DNA from: Allobosea sp. TND4EK4
Lineage (GTDB): Bacteria > Pseudomonadota > Alphaproteobacteria > Rhizobiales > Beijerinckiaceae
Direction of reading: 5' to 3'
Length of the DNA stretch: 64,000 nt
NCBI RefSeq assembly: GCF_900156025.1
Contig: NZ_FTMO01000004.1
Span: forward strand, 248,001-312,000
In this document: in pieces, positions 39,202 to 48,142 of the stretch
How positions within the stretch are numbered: position 1 is the first letter of the stretch
Layout of the letters: every line of letters begins with the position of its first letter
Translations under genes and position numbers: made by a program
The notes under the pieces: model-generated
What the model was told of the DNA's origin: nothing
The model's input: only the letters and a program-made list of their open reading frames with translations
Databases searched by the model: none

Positions 39202-39220
39202 CCGAAATGCCCGATTTCGG
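39202..39220. promoter_or_regulatory. Candidate operator upstream of aceB
   Basis: CCGAAAT (39202-39208), GCCCG, ATTTCGG (39214-39220): seven-base perfect arms, 50 bases upstream of the aceB start. The rest of the 280-base gap between aceB and the TadG-like gene shows no small ORF with a ribosome-binding site. Confidence 0.35.
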
Positions 39221-39432
39221 CGATCACTTGTTCCATATCGGAAAAGATGCGCGTGCAAAGACGGGGGTTCGGATCGCGCCGCAGCGCCGATTCAGACTGC
39301 GCTCGGGCCGCTGCATCGGCGGATTTTCACTCAAAATGCATAGATGCAGCGAGATTCTGCGGATCGGCTTCAGCAATTCGTAAGCCGGCGGCCTCATGGC
39401 TAAGGCCGAACGTGCCCTTCGGGATCAAGACC

Positions 39433-40725
39433 ATGTGCAAGAGAGGCCTCTTCCGCCGCTGGCTCGCCCGCTTCCGCGACGATCAGCGCGGCAATGTCAT
39501 CATGATCTTCGGGCTCTCGCTCGTCCCGCTGATGGGCGTGATCGGCGTAGCGGTGGACTACTCGCGCGCCAGCCGGGTACGGCAGACATTGTCCTCCGCC
39601 GTCGATTCCGCGGCGCTGATGGCGGCCCGCGACGCGCAGACGCTGACGGACGCCCAGCTCACCGACCGCATCAACAACTGGCTGAAGGCCAACCTGCCGG
39701 CGGACGTTCAGGACCAGTTCACGGGCGCCACCGTGGCGATCGATCGCAAGGCGCGGACCGTCAAGATCGTCGCGAACGGGAATGTCCCCGCGACGGTGGC
39801 GCAGGTCCTCGGCACGACCAATCTGCCCGTCTCCACCATGAGCCAGTCGACCTGGGGCACGAACACGATCGAGCTCGCGCTGGTGCTGGACAACACCGGC
39901 TCCATGTCGTCGAACAACAAGATGACGGCGCTGAAGCAGGCATCCAAGGATCTCGTGAAGATCATGCAGGACGCCACGCAGGAGACGGACCAGATCAGGA
40001 TCTCGATCGTTCCCTTCGCCACGCAGGTCCGGATCGACCGCAGTTTCCAGAACGAGCCGTGGATGCGATATGGCGCGACGCGAAATTGCAAGCAGGTCTG
40101 GAACTACCAGACCTGGCAGTACGAACAGCAGTGCGAAACCATGACCAAAGCGACCTGGGCCAAGTCGACCGGGGGCTGCATCCAGGACCGGGACCAGAGC
40201 TACGACACGAACGACAGTTACTCTTTCGGTTCCCAGGATCAGCAATACCCGGCCTATTGGTGCGCCGTGTCCTCGCTGGCTGAGATCATGCCGCTGACAT
40301 CCAACTGGAGCGCTTTGAATTCGCGCATCGACGCGATGACTCCGAGCGGCAACACCAACGTCACCATCGGTGCGGTCTGGGGCTGGACAACGCTGTCGCC
40401 GAACGCCCCGTTTACCGAGGCGAAGCCTTATGGCGAGCCGCGGCTGAAGAAATACATGATCCTGCTGACCGACGGCGACAACACGCAGAACCGCTATACC
40501 TCGAACCAGTCCCAGATCGACAGCCGGACGGCGCTGGCCTGCACCAATATCAAGGCCAGCGGCATCCAGCTCTACACGATCCGCGTCATGGACGGGAACG
40601 CGACATTGCTGCGCAACTGCGCGTCCTCGGCCAATATGTACTATGAGGTGACATCGGCCTCGCAGCTCAGCCCGATCTTCAAGTCGATCGCCGCCGAGAT
40701 CAGCCAGGTCCGCCTGACGCAGTGA
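39433..40725 (+). CDS. TadE/TadG-like pilus-associated protein with VWA domain
   Basis: 430 residues. An N-terminal membrane helix (GNVIMIFGLSLVPLMGVIGV) after a basic stretch, then VDYSRASRVRQTLSSAVDSA, is the TadG/TadE-like signature. A von Willebrand A domain begins IELALVLDNTGSMSSNNKM, where D-x-T-x-S replaces the usual MIDAS D-x-S-x-S. It contains MILLTDGDNTQN and ends near the C-terminus. Several cysteines and a Trp/Tyr-rich insert (TRNCKQVWNYQTWQYEQQC) lie in the middle. Such proteins are linked to Flp/Tad pili, but no tad cluster is here. Confidence 0.85.
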   Translation: MCKRGLFRRWLARFRDDQRGNVIMIFGLSLVPLMGVIGVAVDYSRASRVRQTLSSAVDSAALMAARDAQTLTDAQLTDRINNWLKANLPADVQDQFTGATVAIDRKARTVKIVANGNVPATVAQVLGTTNLPVSTMSQSTWGTNTIELALVLDNTGSMSSNNKMTALKQASKDLVKIMQDATQETDQIRISIVPFATQVRIDRSFQNEPWMRYGATRNCKQVWNYQTWQYEQQCETMTKATWAKSTGGCIQDRDQSYDTNDSYSFGSQDQQYPAYWCAVSSLAEIMPLTSNWSALNSRIDAMTPSGNTNVTIGAVWGWTTLSPNAPFTEAKPYGEPRLKKYMILLTDGDNTQNRYTSNQSQIDSRTALACTNIKASGIQLYTIRVMDGNATLLRNCASSANMYYEVTSASQLSPIFKSIAAEISQVRLTQ

Positions 40726-41341
40726 GTTCAGCCGGCGCCGGCAGGCCGGACAGGGCTGCGCAGCGCGCCAGGAAGTGCGCCTGCGCCGCCTCGGTCTCCA
40801 GCGGATCGAGCCAGGCGAGCACGTCGGCCGGCAGCGCCTTGGGGCGGCCGAAATAGGTCAGCGCCTCCTCCCGCGAAAAGCCCGCCAGACGTGTTGCCTC
40901 GAAGAAGGCGGCGATGGTGTCGGCCTCCTTCGTCTTCTTCTTCAGGATGGCCGGCGTCGTCGCCGGCAGGCCGAAGCGCAAATGGATCGCCGTGAGCAGG
41001 CGCAGTTCCACGCTCTTGTAGGCGTCGCCCATCACCACCTTGAACGGCGAGATCATGTCGCCGATGACATATTCGGGCGCGTCGTGCAGCAGGGCCATCA
41101 GGCGCCAGCCATCGCTCCAACCGGGGTTGAGGTGGCTCGCGATCGCCTCGACCAGCAGCGAGTGCTGCGCGACAGAGAAGGAATGGGCGCCGCGCGTCTG
41201 CCCGTTCCAGCGCGCGACGCGGGCGAGACCATGGGCGATGTCCTCGATCTCGACATCGAGCGGGGAGGGGTCGAGCAGGTCGAGCCGGCGGCCGGACAGC
41301 ATGCGCTGCCATGCGCGGGGCGGGGACGGCGTACGGGCCAT
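40700..41341 (-). CDS. HD-domain phosphohydrolase (YfbR-like)
   Basis: 213 residues from an ATG two bases past the tag stop. Metal-binding residues of the HD fold are visible in HSFSVAQHSLLVEAIA and MALLHDAPEYVIGDM, with the later Asp in KEADTIAAFF. The pattern resembles YfbR-type 5'-deoxynucleotidases of the HD superfamily. Substrate inferred only by family. The 3' end overlaps that of the convergent TadG-like gene by 26 bases. Confidence 0.85.
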   Translation of the reverse strand: MARTPSPPRAWQRMLSGRRLDLLDPSPLDVEIEDIAHGLARVARWNGQTRGAHSFSVAQHSLLVEAIASHLNPGWSDGWRLMALLHDAPEYVIGDMISPFKVVMGDAYKSVELRLLTAIHLRFGLPATTPAILKKKTKEADTIAAFFEATRLAGFSREEALTYFGRPKALPADVLAWLDPLETEAAQAHFLARCAALSGLPAPAELTASGGPG

Positions 41342-41343
41342 CG

Positions 41344-41988
41344 TCAGGCGGCCGGGCGCACGTCGCGCGCCAGGGCGGCGCATTCCTCGTAGCGGAAGCA
41401 GCCGGTGAGGTGATCGTTGACCAGCCCGCAGGCCTGCATGAAGGCATAGACGATCGTCGGGCCGCAGAAGGTGAAGCCGGCCTGCTTGAGCTCCTTCGAC
41501 ATCGCCTCGGAGAGCTTCGTCTGGGCGGGGACCTGCCCTTGCGTGCGGAAGCTGTTCTGCAACACGCGGCCGTCGAGATGCTTCCAGAGGAAATCGGCGA
41601 AGGGCTCGCGCTCGCTGATCCTGAGATAGGCCTGGGCGCTCCTGATCGTGCCCTCGATCTTGCCGCGATGGCGGATGATGCCGGGGTCGGCGAGCAGGCG
41701 GGCGACATCGGCCTCGCCGAAGCGCGCCACGACCTCCGGCTCGAAGCCGGCGAAGCCGGCGCGGAAGGCGTCGCGCTTGCGCAGGATCGTGATCCAGGAC
41801 AGGCCGGCCTGGAAGCCGTCGAGGATCAGCTTCTCCCAGAGTGCACGGGAGTCATATTCGGGCACGCCCCATTCGGTGTCGTGATAGGCAAGATAGAGCG
41901 GGTCGGTGCCCGGCCAGCGGCAGCGGAACTTGCCGTCCGGCCCTTCGATGGCGATCCGCTCTTCGCTCACGGCCATGCTCTCGCTCAT
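41344..41988 (-). CDS. tag: DNA-3-methyladenine glycosylase I
   Basis: 214 residues. It removes 3-methyladenine from alkylated DNA. The family start RCRWPGTDPLYLAYHDTEWG carries zinc-binding Cys and His, GFQAGLSWITILRKRDAFR is the helix-hairpin-helix region, and GFTFCGPTIVYAFMQACGLV with HLTGCFR complete the zinc site. Its start overlaps the ygfZ stop by four bases, so ygfZ-tag-HD hydrolase form one operon. Confidence 0.95.
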   Translation of the reverse strand: MSESMAVSEERIAIEGPDGKFRCRWPGTDPLYLAYHDTEWGVPEYDSRALWEKLILDGFQAGLSWITILRKRDAFRAGFAGFEPEVVARFGEADVARLLADPGIIRHRGKIEGTIRSAQAYLRISEREPFADFLWKHLDGRVLQNSFRTQGQVPAQTKLSEAMSKELKQAGFTFCGPTIVYAFMQACGLVNDHLTGCFRYEECAALARDVRPAA

Positions 41989-42872
41989 GCGGCGGCTCCG
42001 AAGCCCGGCTCGCCGGGGAAGGGGAAACGGATGAAGCCTGGCTTTTCGGCGAGATGGAACGCCAGCCCGCCCCCCAGCGGCGTCTCGCCCGCAGCGAGCG
42101 CATCCGCCAGCCGGTCGAGCCTCAGCATCGCAAGCGCCTTGCCGTCCGCCGTGGAGCCGATGGCGCCGAGGACCTTGCCGCCCGCCACGGCCTGGGCGCC
42201 CGTTTCCGTCGCGACGCCCTGATCGAACAGCACGGGCACGACGCGCGTGCGGGCTGTGCCACGGTGCTGCATCCGCGAGACCACCTCCTGCCCGATATAG
42301 CAGCCTTTCTTGAAGGAAACGCCGCCGAGCTGGTCGAGCAGCGCCTCATGCGGAAAGGTGTCGCCATAGGCGAAATCGCGCCCGCCGGCCGGCACGCCCA
42401 GCCCGACACGGCGGGCGTGATAGCTTTCGGCCCCGGCGTCGATGAGGCTTTCGACGCCCGCCACATCGACGACCGCCCGCTGGCCAAGGGCGGGCAGGCG
42501 CGGATCGTCATAGACAAGGCCCGCTTCCGCGGGCAGCGGCGCGCCATCGGCCGAGGCGAGCACGGCGCTCCGCTCCGTGAGGTCTTCGAGCGCGACCTTG
42601 GCGCGCAGCTTGTAGAGTTTCAGGCGTTTCATCAGATCGGGAATCTGGAGCAGGGGCGTGTCGAGCAGGAAGCCGCCACCATCCTCTTCGGACAGGGCGA
42701 CGATCAGGAAATCGCAGATGATCTTGCCCTGCGGAGTCAGCAGCGCGCCGTAACCGGCATGGCCAGGCGTCACCGCCTCCATGTCGTTGGTGACGAGGTT
42801 CTGCAGGAAGTCGCGCGCCTCCTCGCCGCTGACGCGGATGATGCCGCGGTCGATCAATCGGGTGGCGGACAT
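41985..42872 (-). CDS. ygfZ: Folate-binding Fe-S cluster repair protein YgfZ
   Basis: 295 residues from an ATG with AGGAG eight bases ahead. The family motif KGCYIGQEVVSRMQHRG, with its conserved Cys, is intact. The protein has a GcvT-like folate-binding fold (DFLQNLVTNDMEAVTPGHAG). It assists assembly or repair of certain Fe-S enzymes. First gene of the ygfZ-tag-HD hydrolase operon. Confidence 0.92.
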   Translation of the reverse strand: MSATRLIDRGIIRVSGEEARDFLQNLVTNDMEAVTPGHAGYGALLTPQGKIICDFLIVALSEEDGGGFLLDTPLLQIPDLMKRLKLYKLRAKVALEDLTERSAVLASADGAPLPAEAGLVYDDPRLPALGQRAVVDVAGVESLIDAGAESYHARRVGLGVPAGGRDFAYGDTFPHEALLDQLGGVSFKKGCYIGQEVVSRMQHRGTARTRVVPVLFDQGVATETGAQAVAGGKVLGAIGSTADGKALAMLRLDRLADALAAGETPLGGGLAFHLAEKPGFIRFPFPGEPGFGAAA

Positions 42873-42982
42873 GGTTTCGGACTCCTGCGGGCAGGGGCGA
42901 TAGGTAGGCGCATCGCTCCGTCTTCTCAACTCGCGTCGGCGCACGGTTTCGGCTAATCGCGTTGCATCCGTTCAACCGCGCC

Positions 42983-43081
42983 GTCATCCCGGGCGACCGA
43001 AGGGACACCCGGGATCCATGCCAGAACGGTTCAGGCATGGATCCCGGATCGGCGCCGCTTTCGCGGCTTGTCCGGGATGAC
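42983..43081. repeat. REP-like palindromic repeat, family A
   Basis: Outer arms GTCATCCCGG and CCGGGATGAC, inner arms CCGGGATCCATG and CATGGATCCCGG. The best-preserved copy of family A, lying between the divergent ygfZ and dihydroorotase genes, partly within their promoter region. Confidence 0.85.
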
Positions 43082-43130
43082 GGCGTGGTTCCGCATTTCC
43101 TTTGCAAAGCAACCCACCGGGAGCCCCGCC

Positions 43131-44468
43131 ATGCCGCAGATTTTCGACGTGATCCTCAAGGGCGGCACGGTGGTGAATCAGGACGGGCGGGTGCAGCGCG
43201 ACCTCGGCATCGTCGGCGGGAAGATCATGGCGCTGGGCGATCTCTCGATGGCCTCGGCCGGGGAGGTGGTGGATTGCACGGGGCTGCACATCCTGCCCGG
43301 CGTGATCGATTCCCAGGTGCATTTCCGCGAGCCGGGGCTCGATCACAAGGAGGATCTGGAGACCGGCTCGCGCGCGGCGGTTCTGGGCGGCGTCACAACC
43401 GTCTTCGAGATGCCCAACACCATTCCCCAGACCACGAGCCCCGAGGCGCTGGCCGACAAGATCGCGCGCGGGCGGCACCGCATGCATTGCGACTTCGCCT
43501 TCTGGGTCGGCGGCACGCATGAGAATGTCAGGGACGTGCCCGATCTTGAGCGCCTGCCGGGCGCGGCCGGGATCAAGGTGTTCATGGGCTCCTCGACAGG
43601 CGATCTGCTGGTCGAGGACGACAAGGGCGTCGCCGAGATCCTGAAGCGCACGCGCCGGCGCGCCGCCTTCCATTCCGAAGACGAGATGATGCTGCGCGAG
43701 CGGATGAACCTGCGGGTCGAGGGCGATCCGTCGAGCCACCCGGTCTGGCGCTCGCCGGAGGTGGCGCTGACCTGCACGAAGCGGCTGGTCCGCATCGCGC
43801 GGGAGACCGGGGCGCGTGTCCACATCCTGCACATCTCGACGGGCGAGGAGATGGTCTTCCTCAGGGATCACAAGGATGTCGCGACGGTCGAGGTGCTGCC
43901 GAACCATCTGACGCTGGTGGCGCCCGATTGCTATGAGCGGCTCGGCACCTATGCCCAGATGAACCCGCCGATCCGCGACGACAGCCACCGCCAGCGCATC
44001 TGGTGGGGCGTCGAGCAGGGCATCGTGGACGTGCTGGGCTCCGACCATGCGCCGCATACGCATGAGGAGAAGCACCACGCTTATCCCGCCAGCCATTCCG
44101 GCATGCCGGGCGTGCAGACGCTGGTGCCGATCATGCTCGACCATGTGAATGCCGGGCGGCTGACGCTGGAGCGTTTCGTCGACCTGTCGAGCGCCGGGCC
44201 GCAGCGCATCTTCGGGCTGGAAGGCAAGGGGCGGATCGCGGTCGGCTACGATGCCGATTTCACCATCGTCGACCTCAAGCGCCGCGAGACGATCACCAAC
44301 GCCTGGGGCGCCTCGAAATGCGGCTGGACGCCCTATGACGGCGTCACCGTGACCGGCTGGCCGGTCGGCACCTATGTGCGCGGCCAGAAGGTGATGTGGG
44401 AAGCCGAGATTGTGACGCCATCGCAGGGCGAGCCGGCGCGCTTCCTGGAAGCGCTGCCGCAGGGCTGA
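43131..44468 (+). CDS. pyrC: Dihydroorotase-like amidohydrolase
   Basis: 445 residues from an ATG with GGGAG ahead. It belongs to the class I dihydroorotase group of cyclic amidohydrolases, which close carbamoyl-aspartate to dihydroorotate in pyrimidine synthesis. Motifs include FREPGLDHKEDLETGSRAAV, EMPNTIPQTTSPE, the bridging Lys in GIKVFMGSSTGD, HILHIST, and LGSDHAPHTHEE. The first metal motif, normally H-x-H, reads Gln62-Val-His64 (DSQVHFREPG). It may still be active, or a paralogue with a changed site. Confidence 0.85.
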   Translation: MPQIFDVILKGGTVVNQDGRVQRDLGIVGGKIMALGDLSMASAGEVVDCTGLHILPGVIDSQVHFREPGLDHKEDLETGSRAAVLGGVTTVFEMPNTIPQTTSPEALADKIARGRHRMHCDFAFWVGGTHENVRDVPDLERLPGAAGIKVFMGSSTGDLLVEDDKGVAEILKRTRRRAAFHSEDEMMLRERMNLRVEGDPSSHPVWRSPEVALTCTKRLVRIARETGARVHILHISTGEEMVFLRDHKDVATVEVLPNHLTLVAPDCYERLGTYAQMNPPIRDDSHRQRIWWGVEQGIVDVLGSDHAPHTHEEKHHAYPASHSGMPGVQTLVPIMLDHVNAGRLTLERFVDLSSAGPQRIFGLEGKGRIAVGYDADFTIVDLKRRETITNAWGASKCGWTPYDGVTVTGWPVGTYVRGQKVMWEAEIVTPSQGEPARFLEALPQG

Positions 44469-44511
44469 GCAGGCCCGGCGACGGCTTGCCCATTCTCCCG
44501 GGAACCATTCG

Positions 44512-44600
44512 GTCATCCCGGACAAGCGGCAAAGCAACGCAGCTCCGGAATCCATTGTAGAGCCTTGCGCCCTTCGATGGGTCCGGGGTCAAGCGTGGGG
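44512..44600. repeat. Partial REP-like repeat, family A
   Basis: GTCATCCCGGACAAGC and CTCCGGAATCCATTGTAGA match the left part of the family A repeat; the right arm is degenerate. It fills most of the space between the dihydroorotase gene and the small gene ending at 44650. Confidence 0.55.
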
Positions 44601-44649
44601 CGAGAAATTGGGGGGCGAGAAATCCGATTCGGATTCTCAGGCCGCGTCT

Positions 44650-44922
44650 CTAGTGCCGCGTACCGCTGGTGAAGGCCCCGCAGCGGATCTTCTCCGGCAG
44701 CGCCTCGGCGAACACCGCGGTGGCTTCCTCGCCATAGGTCTCGACGAGGGTGCGCAAGCCCGCGAACAGAGCAGCGTGGGCGACGGCGTCGGAATCGAGC
44801 CCGTCCTGCTGCGCCTCCGCGAAGGCGTCCTCGACATAGCCATAGGCAACGCGGCGCGCATCGCCGTGATCATCGGCCAGATTCGGGTCGAGCATCGAGT
44901 CTTCGGGCTGGATTGACATCAA
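44650..44922 (-). CDS. Small acidic hypothetical protein
   Basis: 90 residues, unrecognised. It is acidic and helical (DDHGDARRVAYGYVEDAFAE, HAALFAGLRTLVETYGEEAT), without signal peptide or membrane segment. Codon third positions are GC-rich and the composition looks coding. No clear Shine-Dalgarno is seen, and it could start one codon later at a second Met. It stands alone between a REP element and an AT-richer gap. Confidence 0.6.
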   Translation of the reverse strand: MMSIQPEDSMLDPNLADDHGDARRVAYGYVEDAFAEAQQDGLDSDAVAHAALFAGLRTLVETYGEEATAVFAEALPEKIRCGAFTSGTRH

Positions 44923-45101
44923 AAGGGTCTCTGCGGCCTTCGATCTGATGCGAATCGCGGCGGTTATGCCCCGGATCGCGACGGTTGAGCGACCCTAAAA
45001 GCTTAGGACGTGCCAGTGCGGCACGCCAGCGCGGTGTTTAAGAAAGGTTAACGCGACCGGACGAATGCGCCTGAGCCGCGCATTCCGGCAACAGCTGTTG
45101 C

Positions 45102-45536
45102 CTATCCGCCATAGCGGCCGGCGAGGGCCCGCGACAACTGCTCGCCCTCTCCCGCCAGCCGCGCGGCGGCCTCCTGGCTGGCATCGGTGCAGGACCGATG
45201 CGTCAGCGCATAAGCCTTGAAGCCGCGGTTGAACGCGGCCGTCAGGCGGTTGCGGCGTTGCGGCGTGCGGCCCTCTGCCTCGACGAGGGCGGTCATGCGG
45301 TCATGCCAGTGCTGCGCCTCCGCAGCGCCGCAGAGCGTGCGCAGATAGGCCAGCGACCCGATGATTTCCGACAGCTTGAGCAACTGCGGTTCGTAGACCG
45401 GCCCCTCCGGCTCGGCCGGAGGGGGCTCCTGCCTTGGAGGGACTGGCTTGGCAGGCGCCGCCGGTCTCGGCTGCGCCGTTGCGCCCAGCGGCGCCAAGGC
45501 GAGCAGGATGGCGGCGATCAGCGCGCCTCGCTTCAT
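45102..45536 (-). CDS. TIGR02301-family secreted protein
   Basis: 144 residues. A signal peptide (GALIAAILLALAPLGATAQ) and a Pro-rich linker precede a helical domain with LLKLSEIIGSLAYLRTLCG and NRGFKAYALTHRSCTDASQ, matching a conserved Rhizobiales family of unknown function. Two cysteines may pair. The start overlaps the Nudix stop by four bases, as is usual for this gene pair. Confidence 0.82.
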   Translation of the reverse strand: MKRGALIAAILLALAPLGATAQPRPAAPAKPVPPRQEPPPAEPEGPVYEPQLLKLSEIIGSLAYLRTLCGAAEAQHWHDRMTALVEAEGRTPQRRNRLTAAFNRGFKAYALTHRSCTDASQEAAARLAGEGEQLSRALAGRYGG

Positions 45537-46012
45537 GAGCCGTCCGCCGCCAGGAAGAGGCGGTGGGCCTGCCTCAGCACCTCGCCGAGCTCGCGCGTCG
45601 TGGCGAGCCCGCCGAGCTTCAGCGGATCGGCCCACATGATCGCCCCGGCTTCGGGCCCCGGCTTCGGCTCGCCGGAGAGCCAGGCGCCGACGAAGGAGGC
45701 GACGACGAAGTGATGGGTGATCGCGCCCGAGCCGTCGCGCCCGAAAATCTCGACATGACGGTTGAAGCCGAGGATGCGGGCGCTGACGCCGACCTCCTCC
45801 TCCAATTCGCGCAAGGCGGCCTGCTCGAGCGTCTCGCCGGCCTCGACCTTGCCGCCCGGCAGGGACCAGAGCCGATCGGCGGGTGGCTTCGTGCGTGTGG
45901 CGAGCAGGACCTTCCCGTCCCGAAAGACGGCGACCGATGCCGCGAGCACCGGCCGGGCCGCGGCCTTACCCGTCGAGGGAAAGCGAATGACCTGGCCGCC
46001 GCCGGAGCTCAT
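45533..46012 (-). CDS. Nudix hydrolase
   Basis: 159 residues from an in-frame ATG (MSSGGGQVIRFPSTG). The Nudix box is GGKVEAGETLEQAALRELEE with the closing EVGV. The fold continues with HHFVVASFVGAWLSGEP. It is likely to hydrolyse a nucleotide diphosphate derivative, perhaps an oxidised nucleotide. It lies 16 bases after an SDR gene and is coupled to the TIGR02301 gene. Confidence 0.87.
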   Translation of the reverse strand: MSSGGGQVIRFPSTGKAAARPVLAASVAVFRDGKVLLATRTKPPADRLWSLPGGKVEAGETLEQAALRELEEEVGVSARILGFNRHVEIFGRDGSGAITHHFVVASFVGAWLSGEPKPGPEAGAIMWADPLKLGGLATTRELGEVLRQAHRLFLAADGS

Positions 46013-46028
46013 CGGGACAGCGCGCCGA

Positions 46029-46805
46029 TCAAACGTGCTGCCCGCCATTGATATGCAGCTCCGAGCCGGTGACGTAGCTCGAGGCATCGGTGCAGAGGAA
46101 GTAGATCGCCTTGGCGACCTCGTCGGTCTTGCCGAGGCGCCCCAGAGGCAAGGTCGCGACGATCTTTTCGGTGCCGGGCGAAAGGATCGCGGTGTCGATC
46201 TCGCCGGGCGAGATCGAGTTCACGCGGATCCCGAACGGGCCGAAATCGGCGGCCATCTCGCGGGTCAGGCTGGCGAGCGCCGCCTTCGAGGTCGCATAGG
46301 CGGCTCCGGCGAAAGGATGAACGCGGGAGCCCGCGATCGAGGTGACGTTGACGATGGCGCCCTTCGCCGCGGTGAGCTCGTCGAGCAGGCCACGCGCCAG
46401 CATGATCGGGGCGAAGAAATTGACCTGGAAAACCTTGTGCCAGTCGTTGAAGGAGGTGGTGGCGGCGCCGAGCCGGCTGCCATCGCGCCCCTTGGGCGAG
46501 ATCCCGGCATTGTTCACCAGCGCATGCAGCTTTCCGCCCTCGACCTGCAGGCGCTTCTTGATCTCGGCGATGCCGCGCATCGTGTCCTCGGGGTCTCCGA
46601 GATCGATCTGGACGTGGTCGTCCGCGCCGGAGGGCCAGGGACATTTGTCGGAGAAGGCCTGCCGGGAGCAGGACAGGATGCGCCAGCCCGCCATGGCGAA
46701 CTCCATCACCGTCGCATGACCGATGCCGCGGCTGGCGCCCGTCAGCAGCATGACCGGGCGCTGGCCGGGTTCCGTCTTGGGGAAATCGAATTTGGGCATC
46801 GCCAT
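46029..46805 (-). CDS. SDR-family NAD(P) oxidoreductase
   Basis: 258 residues of classical short-chain dehydrogenase type. Cofactor motif MLLTGASRGIGHATVMEF, NNAGISPKGRDG in the strand-4 motif, and catalytic Tyr/Lys in AYATSKAALASL. The substrate is unknown. It follows pdxH by 13 bases; pdxH-SDR-Nudix-TIGR02301 form a compact operon on the minus strand. Confidence 0.88.
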   Translation of the reverse strand: MAMPKFDFPKTEPGQRPVMLLTGASRGIGHATVMEFAMAGWRILSCSRQAFSDKCPWPSGADDHVQIDLGDPEDTMRGIAEIKKRLQVEGGKLHALVNNAGISPKGRDGSRLGAATTSFNDWHKVFQVNFFAPIMLARGLLDELTAAKGAIVNVTSIAGSRVHPFAGAAYATSKAALASLTREMAADFGPFGIRVNSISPGEIDTAILSPGTEKIVATLPLGRLGKTDEVAKAIYFLCTDASSYVTGSELHINGGQHV

Positions 46806-46818
46806 CGGCGGGGTTTCC

Positions 46819-47433
46819 TCAAGGGTAGAAGCGCGTCTTCGTCCACCCGGACGAGGCCGTTTCGCGGCGGAAGATCACGCGGTCATGCAGGCGGAAGGCA
46901 CCATCCTTCCAGAACTCGATATAGACCGGGGTGATGCGAAAGCCACGCCAATAGGGCGGGCGCGGAATCTCGCCGACACCGAACTTCAGCGTGTAGCTGG
47001 CCACGGCCTTTTCCAGCGCGAAGCGGCTCTCCAGCGGGCGCGATTGCTGCGAGGCCCAGGCGCCGATGCGGCTGTCACGCGGGCGGGACTGGAAATAGGC
47101 GTCCGATTCGGCATCCGACACGAGCGTGACCGTGCCGCGGATGCGCACCTGCCGTCGCAGGCTCTTCCAGTGGAACAGCAGGGCGGCCTTGGGCTGGCCG
47201 AGCAGTTCCTCGCCCTTCTGGCTTTCCGTGTTGGTGTAGAACACGAAACCGTCCGGATCATGGCCCTTCAGCAGGACCATGCGGCTGTTGGGCAGCCCGT
47301 CGGCATCGACCGTGGACAGCGCCATGCCGTTGGGATCGTTCGGCTCGGACTTCGTCGCCTCGTCGAGCCAGTCCTGGAACAGCGTGAAAGGCTCGTCGGC
47401 CTGCGTAAAGTCACCGCTCGTTAACCGTTCCAC
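46819..47433 (-). CDS. pdxH: Pyridoxamine 5'-phosphate oxidase
   Basis: 204 residues from a GTG start with AAAGGA nine bases ahead; a longer frame upstream lacks family similarity. It oxidises pyridoxine- or pyridoxamine-phosphate to PLP with FMN. Motifs include NAMALSTVD-type ([20 protein letters not shown]), [32 protein letters not shown] and the C-terminal [12 protein letters not shown]. First gene of the operon. Confidence 0.94.
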   Translation of the reverse strand: MERLTSGDFTQADEPFTLFQDWLDEATKSEPNDPNGMALSTVDADGLPNSRMVLLKGHDPDGFVFYTNTESQKGEELLGQPKAALLFHWKSLRRQVRIRGTVTLVSDAESDAYFQSRPRDSRIGAWASQQSRPLESRFALEKAVASYTLKFGVGEIPRPPYWRGFRITPVYIEFWKDGAFRLHDRVIFRRETASSGWTKTRFYP

Positions 47434-47555
47434 GTTTCTAATCCTTTGCGAACGACAAGGGGTTGGGCGAGCGGGTGGTAATCCGGTTCCGGAAGGCTGG
47501 TCTATATAGGGCAGGGGCAAAGCCGCGCCAAAGCCTTCCTGCGCGCCGGGCGGCC

Positions 47556-48017
47556 ATGCGCCGACATGCCGCGCTGGGCGCGGCTCTGCTCGGCCTGTTC
47601 TGTGCCGGCTGCTCGGTCTCGTTCCCGATCATCGGCCTGTCGAGCAAGGCCGAGGACGAGGTCGCGACCACCTCCTCGGTGTTGCCGGCGCGCGCGCCCG
47701 ACAAGGCGGCGGGGCTGGCCACGCTCGCCAGCGAGCTCGGGCCGGAGGATCTGCGCCGGGCGGATGCGGCGATGTCGGTGGCGCTCGACCCGCAGGGCAA
47801 CGGCGCCGCGGTGTCATGGGACAATCCGCAGAGCGGCATCAAGGGCTCCTTCGTCCCCGTCGGCGGGCCCTTCCTGCGCGCCGACGAGATCTGCCGCGCC
47901 TTCATCGCCAGCGTGCAGACGCAATCCAAGCCGCTCAAGCTGCAGGGCACGGCCTGCCGCCCGTCCGGCGGCGAATGGGCCGTGAAGGACATGGCCGCCT
48001 GGAAGGGCCTCGGCTGA
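47556..48017 (+). CDS. RT0821/Lpp0805-type surface lipoprotein
   Basis: 153 residues. The signal peptide ends in a lipobox (GLFCAGCS), so lipidation at the second Cys is likely. The mature part has [20 protein letters not shown] and [18 protein letters not shown], typical of the 17-kDa surface-antigen-like RT0821/Lpp0805 family. Role in the envelope is unknown. Divergent from pdxH with 122 bases between. Confidence 0.78.
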   Translation: MRRHAALGAALLGLFCAGCSVSFPIIGLSSKAEDEVATTSSVLPARAPDKAAGLATLASELGPEDLRRADAAMSVALDPQGNGAAVSWDNPQSGIKGSFVPVGGPFLRADEICRAFIASVQTQSKPLKLQGTACRPSGGEWAVKDMAAWKGLG

Positions 48018-48142
48018 ACCGCAGGCTTCGACGGTTGTCGCCTCGGGTGTTGCGCACGGGCCACACCGTTCCCAGATAGAAGCCGAAGGATGGTCCGCGC
48101 GATGGGCTGTCCCGATATCGTATGGAAACGAGGTTCTTCCGG

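Noticed and set aside
42984-44555. Minus-strand frame of 523 codons opposite the dihydroorotase gene
   Set aside because: An antisense shadow running through REP sequence at both ends, with no family features.
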